Assembly (NCBI GenBank): GCA_963691705.1
Contig: OY829546.1
Span: 34,132,040-34,196,039 of the forward strand
DNA length: 64,000 nucleotides
Reading direction: 5' to 3'
Origin: Viola odorata
Taxonomy: Eukaryota; Streptophyta; Magnoliopsida; Malpighiales; Violaceae
Positions 21,599 through 31,210 of the stretch are shown one piece after another. The notes under the pieces were generated by a model that did not search any database, was not told the origin of the DNA, and saw only the letters and a program-made list of their open reading frames with translations. How positions within the stretch are numbered: the first letter of the stretch is position 1; each line of letters opens with the position of its first letter. The position numbers and the translations under genes were made by a program.

Positions 21599-23719
21599 GT
21601 TGCTACCCGATTTTTGACATTTTCGTCACATCACATTCGCTTTTTTTATTATTCATATTATTAACCTTATTTACATTTATTATTGACGTTTATTTACTAT
21701 TTACATTTTGTATCGCATTTCGTATCATTTCGTATTTTTCTCCCTTTTATTCCGATTTTAATATTTTTCTGTTCGAACCATAGATCAAACATTTCCGTTT
21801 ATTTTATATTTTTGTCTCGCATCATTTCGTTTGTTTCTTTTTATTTTATATCTCAGTATTTTTCGTTCGAATTTGTATCAGTTTCGAGTGAGATTTCCCG
21901 TCCCATTAGCTCGACCAGAATAAATAAATTAAAAGCTTTTTCCTTTCCCTCTCATCCTCACCGTTAGATCCTCCTACTTTTTTGTCAAACCAATCTCAAC
22001 CATATATCCCTTTTCTTTATCCATTCATAAAACCATTTTTCCCTTCCTTTAACCACAGCTACAAAGTCTCTGCATCCTCACCTTCTCCCTCTACCCTATC
22101 GCCGAGCTACCCTCATCCTCACCTTCTCCCTCTGACCTATCATCGGACTGTTGCTCCTCACTCGCCCTTGCTCCCCAAGTTTGCGACGCCCACGCGCAGC
22201 AACCTCTCCAAACTCACCCGCGAAAGATCCTATCAATAGCAAGCCCCCTCAAGCATTTCAACTTGCCAATTCATGAACAATCTCTCCCTCTCTAGCACTG
22301 CTCTCTGTCACGAGCAGCTGCCTACTTCAACCAAAGGTTGAAGTTACTCAAGTTCAAAGTTCCAATCGCTTGTATGCGTTTTCTTAAAAAAAATTATTTG
22401 TTCGTGTTTTGACGAAAACAATGGCCGTTTTGATTTCAAATAAACTCCTTTTAATCTCTAGGATAATTACAATGCTTTAATTCACTCTATCGCTGGCCAT
22501 TTCGAGCCAATTTAGAGCTTTTTATTTAATTAGTTTAAATTCATTTTTGAATTAATTAAGGGTCGTTTTGGTTGAATTTATTTTTTATGATTATATGCGA
22601 GGCTTGCTGCTGGTGTGGGGAATTTTCTGGTTGAATTAGGGCCATTGTTATGGCCGGATGGTCCTTGGTCGCCGACAATGGCGCTGACGACGCAAGGAAG
22701 AAGATGAATAGGAGGGAAAGTTGGCTTTAAATGTTGGTCTGGGTCTTGGTTTTATGGGTCGCACCAAGTGTGGCCCAAACGTGAGAAATAAGAGACGCTG
22801 GGCGCCTGGCCCAAAGGAAGGAGAAGTTGGCGCTATGCGTGGCCCAGGCAAAGGAGTTGATGGGTCGCGTGGCCAGCTCAGCGCAAGGAAGGAAATTGGG
22901 TTGCGTCAGCCTACAACCAGCCCATCTGTTGGTCTAAGTTGGGCTTGGCCTAGCTGTGGGCCCAGCCTGATGGGCCCACTCTATGCCCAATGGCCCAAGC
23001 CCATTTTTTGGCCCGTCATTTCTCCGTGTAATCATGTATTGTTTATTTATTTTTTGCACCTGTACTGTTTATTTATTTTTCGTGCTTGTACTGTTTATTT
23101 ATTTCTGCACTCGTACCGTTTATTTATTTTTCGTATGCTTGTATGCTTGTTTATTTTCACCCGCTATGCATTCTTAGATAATTATTATGTTCGTCCAAAT
23201 TAATCATGTTTCGCTCGCATACGACAATCGTCAAGGGATTAAACGTATCCCTTCCTCGTACCAACAATCTCAATCAAAAGGGTAAATCCGCTCATACCCA
23301 TCATCAAGTAAACATTTCTCGCCCTTTTATTTATTTCACGCTTTTTTCACATATGCTCATATGCATGAATATTTAGAATTGTTAGAATTAATCTATTGGG
23401 CATGATCACATAGTTTAGGACTTTTTATTTTTCAAGCATGATATAAAACACCTCTTTTATCCGGTAACCTTTTTAGGATGTGACTCGGGTGCCTAATACC
23501 TTCCCGAGTCCATAATACGACCCTGAACCGTTGTTCTCGGGTTTAGACCCTTTTGCCTTAGCTTTTTATTTTTTTATGCCATGATTTTAGGTTCCCTAAA
23601 CCTAGAAATAAAATAGGGTGGCGACTTCATTGCATTATGTGAGATGAGTCCAATTTCGTCTCACATCTCATCTCAAACCCGCGTCGCACATTTGAAAAAT
23701 TCAAAAAGGGGGTGCAACA
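21599..23719 (+). repeat. Ogre-like 5' LTR (2.1 kb)
   Basis: Bounded by TGTTGC and GCAACA and followed at once by an Ogre-type primer site, which fixes it as a 5' LTR. It contains a pyrimidine-rich stretch (21,940-22,260), a GGCCCA-rich part (22,900-23,010) and the conserved tail with AGGGTGGCGACTTCATTGCA. ORFs in it are not supported. The length fits Ogre/Tat LTRs. Confidence 0.75.
23028..23165 (+). repeat. minisatellite inside the Ogre-like LTR
   Basis: Four to five copies of a 25-30 base unit with core GTTTATTTATTT and a GTACT or GTACC lead. Confidence 0.65.
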
Positions 23720-23722
23720 GTT

Positions 23723-23740
23723 TGGCGACTTCACTGGGGA
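23723..23740 (+). other. primer-binding site, tRNA-Arg type (Ogre)
   Basis: TGGCGACTTCACTGGGGA begins four bases after the LTR end. It is close to the TGGCGACTC-type site known from Ogre elements. Confidence 0.7.
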
Positions 23741-24185
23741 TGTGTAGGGTCGAAGCCGGAATTTTTTTTGAGGTGTTTGTTTTTTTCATACGATTTTTGT
23801 ACATGATTAATTATTTTTTCATGTATTTAATTGATATGATAAATTGTTGTATTATCACATGATTCTTTATGCATAATTATTATTTTTCATGTATTTATTC
23901 ATTTTAATAAATTATTTACATGATTCTTTGTTACTCGTTTTGATAAACTGTCATCGCATATGCATATCCACGCATAATCCGTATTGTCGGGCATCTCCAA
24001 ATAAGATTAGGTCGGTAGTAGTGAAGTCCTGGGGCCCACGCCTTGGTAAGCTTTCATGAACCCTCACTCGGACTTGAACCCCTAAATGGATTGAGCACCC
24101 CGGATCCTTTTATGATTCGGTAAATGCTCTCGTATCCATTTACTGAGGGACCACTTCTATGGTATTGTCCAGGAGCCTTCCAGCC
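23741..24185 (+). other. Ogre-like leader remnant
   Basis: Sequence after the primer site with no gene. It is cut off by the Mutator-like element at about 24,186; all coding parts of the Ogre-like element are missing. Confidence 0.5.
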
Positions 24186-24812
24186 AGAATAGAAATAGTT
24201 GGTGTCACCCCACGTTTGGCGCCCGAGGTCCCTCTTGTCATAACAGTGACAAATGACCGTTACCATTCAAATTTTTAATATTAAATCTAAAAAAGTGATC
24301 TGAACCCGAATAATACGATCTTGGTTCGTATGGAAGGATGGAGACCAGATCTAGCCCTCTTTGGGAGGTTGGTGTTGACGATTGATGGAGATTGCAATCG
24401 GTAGATGGTGATGTTTGATGGACTAAACGCAGCGGATAAATGCAGGAAGCTCAAACATGTATTAATGGAAGACAATAATGAACTTAATAGTATGAGGAAA
24501 CCCTCCTTACAACATGGTAAGGCAACCTTCGTATGACAACTATCAAGGATCTCTTACAAACAAGATGACCCTTCTACCAACTAGGATAGACAACCCGTTT
24601 GCTCTTGATGAAGATAGATAAATGGTTCTAAGAACCCTATTTGCCCTAATGGCTCACCTAAGGTGAAGTGTTTTGAAAGAAGGAGATAACTCAACCAAAT
24701 TCAAGACCATTACAAAATGACCTATCTCTAACTATTTATAGAAAGTCCAAAATACGACTGAAAACCCTAAATAACACTTAAAAGCATAAGAGCACGTTTG
24801 CCCTAATAGACG

Positions 24813-24830
24813 TTAGCGGCATGCCGCTAA
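24813..24830. repeat. perfect 18-bp palindrome in LTR
   Basis: TTAGCGGCATGCCGCTAA equals its own reverse complement. A truncated repeat follows at 24,846-24,860. Confidence 0.9.
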
Positions 24831-24892
24831 CCACTGCCCAAAAACGCGGCATGCCGCTAACCACTGCCCAAAAACCAGCCAAAATGCCATTG

Positions 24893-24910
24893 TTGGCGGC
24901 ATGCCGCCAA
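24893..24910. repeat. second perfect 18-bp palindrome in LTR
   Basis: TTGGCGGCATGCCGCCAA, a compensated variant of the palindrome at 24,813 that keeps full symmetry. Confidence 0.9.
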
Positions 24911-25052
24911 GGTGCTAACGCCATGCCACTAGCCACTGCCTAAAATGCGCAAAATGCTTATTTCGGCGACTTTGAAGGCTCTGATGTGACCTTTGTCTTC
25001 AAGCACACCCTTGGCTTCGACACTTGGTGTAGACATGTCCACGCTCGTATCA

Positions 25053-25070
25053 TCACCTTTCCCTTTGAGG
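25053..25070 (-). other. polypurine tract of gag-only element
   Basis: On the minus strand CTCAAAGGGAAAGGTGA abuts the LTR start TGATACG, the position where plus-strand priming occurs. Confidence 0.6.
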
Positions 25071-25939
25071 AGATTCGTCCTCGAATCTAAGCCTTGGAGG
25101 GTGTGAGTTTCCGAATGTGCGGGGTGAAAGCTTGGCCACGCGGGTGGCCGGGAGCTAGGCTGCTCGATAGAAGGTTTCCCGCTAGGTCTATGGTTGGCGT
25201 TGTCCTCGCTGCGTGCGACCGGTTCTTTTGGCACTGTGTCATGCTCTTTGATGTCAAAGGAATCTGTGCACGAATCCTTAGCTTCAAATCTTTCGTGCCC
25301 TACAATAAAAATGTTTATGTTAGTAGCATGAAATGAATGATTTGTATATTTATACTCCAAAGGTAAATAAAAATTAAATGCGTTGGAATTAATCCCAATG
25401 AGTATATTCCAAAATTTGTCGTGTTCCGGAACCAAACGGTTGTTCGCCTCAACACCTTCTTCGGATATTCTTGGACATGTGTGCTCACGGCACGTGCACA
25501 CATGCTCGCTTGATTTTTGCACCATGGCTGGCTTTGTCTTCTCACCTACACACTTAATCATACTTGAAAACAAAGGTGAGAAAACAAAAGGAGTTAAATG
25601 TTCACGCTTACATATGAATACGCCAAGTACAAGAGACAATTTTCTATTATTCATAATATTTCTAAAATCGTCGAAATTACTTCCTAACAGGTTATACAAG
25701 ATGTGGATAGCATCGTAAGTCCTACAGAAATTGTTAGAATGACTAATGTGTAAAATTTGGTTAAAAAATACAAAAATTGAAAATTGAATACTACTATCAT
25801 ATATAAAACAGTTTTGACGTCTAATCAATTGCCACAAGAAGGAAGGAAGAGTATCATCTTGTGACATAGAATCATGAGGCGATGCAAGCACTAACCTTGT
25901 GGTATTTGGAGAGGGGAAAGGTGCATACCTTTGCGCATA

Positions 25940-27160
25940 CTATTGTTGAGCATTCACGCTTCTAATGCCTCCTAAGATTGACATGCCACTTGGTACCCTT
26001 TTTGGAGGCATGGTTATAACTTGTTTCCTAGGGAAAACAATTGGGATGGGTAGAGGAGGAAGGTTAGAAATAACAGTTGATAAATTCGGCTCAATTTGCT
26101 TACTCCTTTCTTCACTCGCAACCCGCACGGTTTGTATTCCAAGTTCAAACAAAGGATTGTCAAAAACATGGGATTCATGTGGTTCAATGTGCTCCCTCTC
26201 ATTGGTGGGTTTGCGCTCACTCTCTAGGGTAGAGTTGCACTCACTCTCAATGGCATGCTTGCTCTTTTCATGCCATGTCTTTTCCTCATTACTCCACTCA
26301 CTTTCAACCTCAATTTCACTCTTTTCTTCCTCTTTTCTCTCATTTATAAGCTCACATTTTTCACTCATTGCTGCAGAATTATCAGCCACACTTTCTTCAA
26401 TCAAGTTAACATTTTGAGTCACCTTTGGTTTGAAGGATTGAGACAGTGTGGGATGTTTTCATTGTGTGAGTTGTGCATGAGGTACTACTTCTGATTTAGG
26501 CTCAAATGTAGTAGTGGAAAGAGAATTTTGTACACTTGGGCGGCTTTGGGATGAGCTAATGCTTTGCTCCACCAAGGACATATTCGCTTCCATTTGCAAG
26601 GCGAACCGGAACATGGATGTCAAGCTTGAAAACTCATAAATCTCAAGCCGACTTCTAACCCTTTTGTTCAATCCATTTTCAAACCTATCCATGATTACGC
26701 GCTCATCTTCTTGGATGAACGTTGTGATGAGGAGGTCAGCAAAGGCATGGTAGTATTCTCTCACGGTCTTGGACCCTTGTCGTATAGAAAACAATTCATT
26801 TTCCAATGTCCGTTGGTAGTGTGAGGGTACATACCGTTGGCGCATCACTTGTCTCATTGCAACCCAAGTAGTGATTGGCTCTACTCGTCTCATTTCTCTT
26901 CCACAATTTATATGGAACCACCAATTATAGGCATTATCGTCGAATGTTGTGGTGGCAAGATGGACTTTCTTATTTTCGGACATTCGGTGATCGTCAAACA
27001 CTCGTTCAAGATGGTAATCCCATTCTATAAATTCTACCGGAAAGGACGCTCCTCTAAAGCGGGGAAGTTAAAATTGTCGATGGTGAGGAGTGGCGTGGTC
27101 TTGATGGTTGCGACCACTAGTAGAAGGGCCATAGCCAAGATCTTGTACGGAAGGAACTAG
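25940..27160 (-). pseudogene. gag of the non-autonomous element
   Basis: The minus-strand frame includes a retrotransposon gag domain: ATTTFDDNAYNWWFHINC, YHAFADLL and IMDRFENGLNKRVRSRLEIY lie between 26,970 and 26,600. A TGA near 26,459 interrupts the frame, which then continues in register to 25,940 as a Glu/Ser-rich tail. Upstream, one more stop lies near 27,065. No zinc knuckle is visible. A further minus-strand open frame (25,891-24,929) runs into the LTR and is Ser/His-rich with no domain I recognise; it may be a remnant of a third region. The protein would form particles but this copy is broken. Confidence 0.7.
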
Positions 27161-27699
27161 GCCATAGCTTGATTGCCACGAATTGTATAAAGTCATTGTA
27201 CCTACAAAATGAACAGCCTATATATATGGATAAACGTTAGTGAAAATAAATCATTCCCTCACGTATTTACACTCATGTTTCGCACACACTCTAATGCGCT
27301 CACAACCTTACCCTCTCAATCTCCTTATCAAAAACCACACCTTAAGCAAGTATTGACTCAAAGAATCAAAGAAAGCACAAGGAACAACAATGAAAACTAA
27401 GTTTCGAAAGAAAGGTTCGGAAAGTCAAGTTAGTATTCAAAAGACAAATGCATGAAGTTCAAAACTAAAAAGATTTAGAGTAGAAAGATAATGTAAGGAA
27501 ACAAGAAAGGAAACTCAAAAGAAACAAGCTACTCAAGAAGAAAACACGAAAAAGGAAAACAGAAAAAATGTGAAATGTGCAATTTGGAGGGCAAAAGAAA
27601 TGTTATCTTTTGTATCAACTAATCACAATTGGCACCAACAAGCACACATAGAACTCTTGCTACTCACCCCTTTTGTATTTTTTGTAAGGGTTTTCTCCT

Positions 27700-27799
27700 T
27701 TCTTTCTTTTTTTTCTTTTTTTTGAATTCTTTTCTTTTCTTTCTTTTCTTTTCTTTCTTTTCTTTTCTTTCTTTTCTTTTCTTTTCTTTTCTTTTTTTA
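27700..27799 (+). repeat. TTTTC-type microsatellite
   Basis: About 100 bases of alternating TTTCTTTTC units, on the leader side of the gag-only element. Confidence 0.9.
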
Positions 27800-28277
27800 T
27801 TTATTTAAATGAGTGCAAGAGATCACTAAATTAATTATGCTATGTGTCACAAGTAGGTGTCTTTAAAAGTGTGACAAGGAGCAAAAATGAGGTGTGTGAC
27901 AAGTAGCACAATCCTTGTGTGACAAAGAGCACAAATCAAGTGTGTGACAAGTAGTAGATATGTGCACAAAATATCTAGATATTTGCACAAAGCTTCTAAG
28001 AGAAGATTCAAGAAAAATATCTAGAGCAAACTTGGCTGCTAAGAAGATGAACACAAACACAAATGATCCAAGTATTATTCAACCAACAAGATCAAACCAC
28101 CCCAAAATTGGCAAAACGTAAAAAATTTATAAACGTTCAACAACGAACTAATATACGAAGAAGCGATATCTACGGATGGAAAATCAATTTCTACGGATGG
28201 GAAATTTTTTTCTATATATAAGCAAAATATTTCTATGGATGGAAAGATGAAAAACCAACCTAGAAGGCGGCCATGAA

Positions 28278-28289
28278 GCTCCGCTACCA
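28278..28289 (-). other. primer-binding site, initiator tRNA-Met type
   Basis: Minus strand TGGTAGCGGAGC, 10 of 12 bases shared with the common TGGTATCAGAGC, two bases from the LTR end. Confidence 0.6.
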
Positions 28290-28291
28290 CA

Positions 28292-28996
28292 TGATACAAT
28301 CTTGGTTCGTATGAAAGGATGGAGACCGGATCTAACCCTCTTTGGGAGGTTGGTGTTGACGATTGATGGACATTACAATCGATAAATGATGATGTTTGAT
28401 GGAGTAAACGCAACGGATAAATGAAGGAAGCTTGAATATGTATTAATGGAAGACAATAATGAACTTAATAGTATGAGGAAACCCTCCTTACAACATGGTA
28501 AGGCAACCTTCCTATTACAACTATCAAGGATCTCTTACAAACAAGACGAGCCTTCTACCAACTAGGATAGACAACCCGTTTGCTCTTGATGAAGATAGAT
28601 AAATGGTTCAAAGAACTCTAATTGCCCTAATGGCTCACCTAAGGTGAAGTGTTCTTGGAAGAAGGACATAACTCAACCAAATTTAAGACCATTACAAAAT
28701 GACCTATCTCTAACTATTTATAGGAAGTCCAAAATACAAGTGAAAACCCTAAATAACCCTTAAAAGCATAAGAGCACGTTTGCCCTAACAGACGTTAGCG
28801 GCATGCCGCTAACCACTACCCAAAAACCAGCAAAAATGCCATTGTTGACGGCATGCCCTAGGCAGCATGCCGCTAGCCACTGCCTAAAATGCGCAAAATG
28901 CTTGTTTCAGCCACTTTGAAGGCTCTAATGTGACCTTTGTCTTCAAGCATACCCTTGGCTTCGACGCTTGGTGTAGACGTGTCCACGCTCGTATCA
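28292..28996 (-). repeat. 5' LTR of gag-only element
   Basis: On plus it begins TGATACAATCTTGG and ends GCTCGTATCA. It carries one copy of the 18-bp palindrome at 28,795-28,812. Confidence 0.85.
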
Positions 28997-29171
28997 CTGG
29001 CCCCACATGTCAGATTTCCTAACATTTTATCCAAACAATATCTCAAAATAATAGTTTTATTAATTATTTTAAAAAATAAATTAATAAAACTTATGTTAAC
29101 AAAACAAAAAAAAATAGATTATTAAAATTCGAATCATTAACACAGAAATCTAATCTAAGTAAGGGCACCTT

Positions 29172-29357
29172 CTAGAGATGATAATAGCTGATATCCTCGG
29201 GATATTTTTCCCAATATCCTTTGGCAAGCTGAGCAGGAAGTGAGTAATTCAATGTTGGTATCCTCTTCCTCCTCGTCGTTGCAGTCGTCGCCGGCGTCGT
29301 TTCATCAGTGATCAGATACTCGTCATCCCTCCTCGACGCATCAACTATTCTCGGCAT
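29172..29357 (-). CDS. 61-codon ORF inside the Mutator-like element
   Basis: Minus-strand ATG at 29,357 starts MPRIVDASRRDDEYLITDET; the frame continues through a Thr/Arg-rich stretch to a Tyr-rich end (KGYWEKYPEDISYYHL). It is the only sizeable frame between the inverted repeats. The more balanced base composition stands out from the AT-rich surroundings, as expected for a captured host gene piece (Pack-MULE). I do not recognise the parent gene. A T-rich, TATA-containing stretch lies upstream at 29,720-29,770. It may be chance. Confidence 0.35.
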   Translation of the reverse strand: MPRIVDASRRDDEYLITDETTPATTATTRRKRIPTLNYSLPAQLAKGYWEKYPEDISYYHL

Positions 29358-30470
29358 CCTATGATTTTTCTAAATAATAATAATCGTATCCTATTTCTAT
29401 TGAATTGAACTTATTTCAGATTCATTTCAACAATCCTCCCGTCTGCAAAGTCTCATCATTTTACAACAAAGACAATCTCAAATAATATAAATTAAGCTGA
29501 GACAATGGAATTTCATCAGCTTCTATCAAATCAAAAAGCTAATAATCAATGATAAATAAGAGACAAAAATGGATTCAGAAAAAAAAAAAAACTATTTTTG
29601 TGAATTTTTTTATAATTTTTTAATGGATCGATTCGATAGGGCAGAAGAGAGAAATAGAGATCTTCGACGAAGGAAATGATAATTAAGGGGTTTTGGTTTT
29701 TGGGTGAAGGCGATGAGAGTTTTTTTTTTTTGTGCCTATTTTATGCGGGTATTTATATTTATATATTGTGTATGTTAAGGAAGAAAAGACGAGGAAATGA
29801 AATGTAAAAGTAAAAATAATAAACCATTAAAATGAGGCATTTTTTTATTTTTTCTCAAGAAATCAAATGAAAATATTTTTTATAATTTCTATGTAATTAC
29901 TAATATATAATAATTTTTGGTAGGGGGAGATAAAACGTGAGAGAAATTTAAACTAGAATTTTTTTTTTTTGTATTACAGAATTCTGGATTAAGATGAAAA
30001 TCTGAAATTTTCTGAAAAGGAAATGTGAATTTTTCTAATAGGAAAATTCATTAAAATAATGGATTAAGATTATGTGGCATTGTAAATTATTTTTGATAGA
30101 TCTTATACTTTATTTGAAGGATTAATGTTTGCGTTTTATGGTCCCGCATTAAAAAAATTCAAATTTTAATAATCTATTTTTTTGGTTTTGTTAACATAAA
30201 TTTTATTAATTTATTTTTTGAAATAATTAATAAAATTATTATTTTGAGATATTGTTTGAATAAAATGTCAGGAAATTTGATATGTGGGACCGAGTTCAGA
30301 CTACTTTTTTAGATTTAATATTAAAAAATTGAAAGATACCGTTTGTCACAGTTATGACAAGAGGGGCCTCGGCTGCCTAACGTGTGTGATTGAAATGAAC
30401 AAAAAATACTATTAGGGACACTAAAATAAAAATAATAATGTTAGGAACCCCGGGTGCGCTAACCCTTAGA

Positions 30471-31210
30471 CTTTGCTCTCTTTTTTATATAAAAAAAAAT
30501 ACTATATAAGAGATTCCGGTCTGGCAGCAATCGTAAAGAAATACATAAATAAAATAATCAGAACAACATGGGCCTAAAATTTTAATTTTACCAATCCAAA
30601 TAGAAAACCCTAAAAATTCAACGATGCTTTTAATACCTATAATAAATAATAATAATAATAATACCTTTCCAGCTGCTAAAAAAAAATACTATTTAAATTT
30701 TGAGCTAGCATGAACACTGAACGGTAAATATTTCAAGGCACACCATAAATTGAAGTTAGATAAACTAATAATTTGCACATTGCTAATACCATTACCAAAT
30801 TAACCTAACAGAACTATCACATTACTAATACAACATTTTGGGATTCCCCCTCCATCAAATATAGCAATAGAAATGTAAAACCCCCAAAAGTCACAGTGCT
30901 TGCAAAATTACAAACTTGTTTCCGTTAATTAAAATACACCCTTGTAAGGGCAAGATTCCACCGACAAAGCCAAACACCTTTCAGCCCATGCAACCATGTT
31001 AAGGAAGGGGCAAACCACTTTGACGATCAGCTCAAATTGATGACCAATATCAATCAGTTGTTTAAAATGATAAAACCAATATCAATTGCTCCTTCCCTCC
31101 AAGAGCACAACACCTAAAAACCCGAAGCACAAACGCAAGAACCGACACATCTTTTCTTCACCGCACTACACTCAGGTCACGCTACCTCAGCAAGAAATTG
31201 GTCAGGTATT
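30471..31210. other. 3' flank and probable 3' UTR of the kinase gene
   Basis: AT-rich sequence with an AAT microsatellite near 30,640-30,663. The part close to 31,210 is presumably 3' UTR of the minus-strand gene; I cannot place its end. Confidence 0.4.

Larger units (their letters stand above)
24311..25052 (-). repeat. 3' LTR of gag-only element
   Basis: Minus-strand start TGATACGAGCGTGGAC; the outer end reads TAATACGATC on plus, one change from the TGATACAATC end of the other LTR. It is about 37 bases longer than its partner because of an extra palindrome-bearing unit. Confidence 0.85.
24311..28996 (-). mobile_element. gag-only LTR retrotransposon inside the Mutator arm
   Basis: Two direct repeats (24,311-25,052 and 28,292-28,996) flank a minus-strand internal region with an initiator-tRNA-like primer site next to the right LTR and a purine tract next to the left LTR. 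The interior codes for gag only; no protease, RT or integrase motif can be seen, so it must rely on proteins supplied by others. This layout matches the TR-GAG type of non-autonomous elements. The flanks CCGAA and CTGGC are compatible with one decayed 5-bp duplication, judged against TCGGT in the intact Mutator arm. Confidence 0.75.
24186..30470. mobile_element. Mutator-like element with long inverted repeats, split by an LTR element
   Basis: The left arm (24,186-24,310 plus 28,997-29,135) matches the reverse complement of the right arm (30,155-30,470). Paired blocks include CCTCTTGTCATAAC, TTAATATTAAATCTAAAAAAGT and CAATATCTCAAAATAAT. The outer right end, read inwards, starts GGGTTAGCGCACCC and contains ATTATTTTTATTTTAGT, like the ends of the element at 41,563. 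The left outermost bases are missing or too diverged to place, so no target duplication is seen. The core (29,135-30,155) holds a 61-codon ORF but no transposase. I infer a non-autonomous Mutator-like element. Confidence 0.62.

Noticed and set aside
22648..23203. ORFs up to 160 codons on both strands in the Ogre-like LTR
   Set aside because: They are GGCCCA-rich and minisatellite sequence within an LTR, with no conserved domain.
27863..28060. Possible CRISPR-like short repeats (GTGTGACAAGTAGCAC)
   Set aside because: Irregular spacing, no unique spacers of constant length, plant nuclear context; it is a degenerate minisatellite in an LTR element leader.
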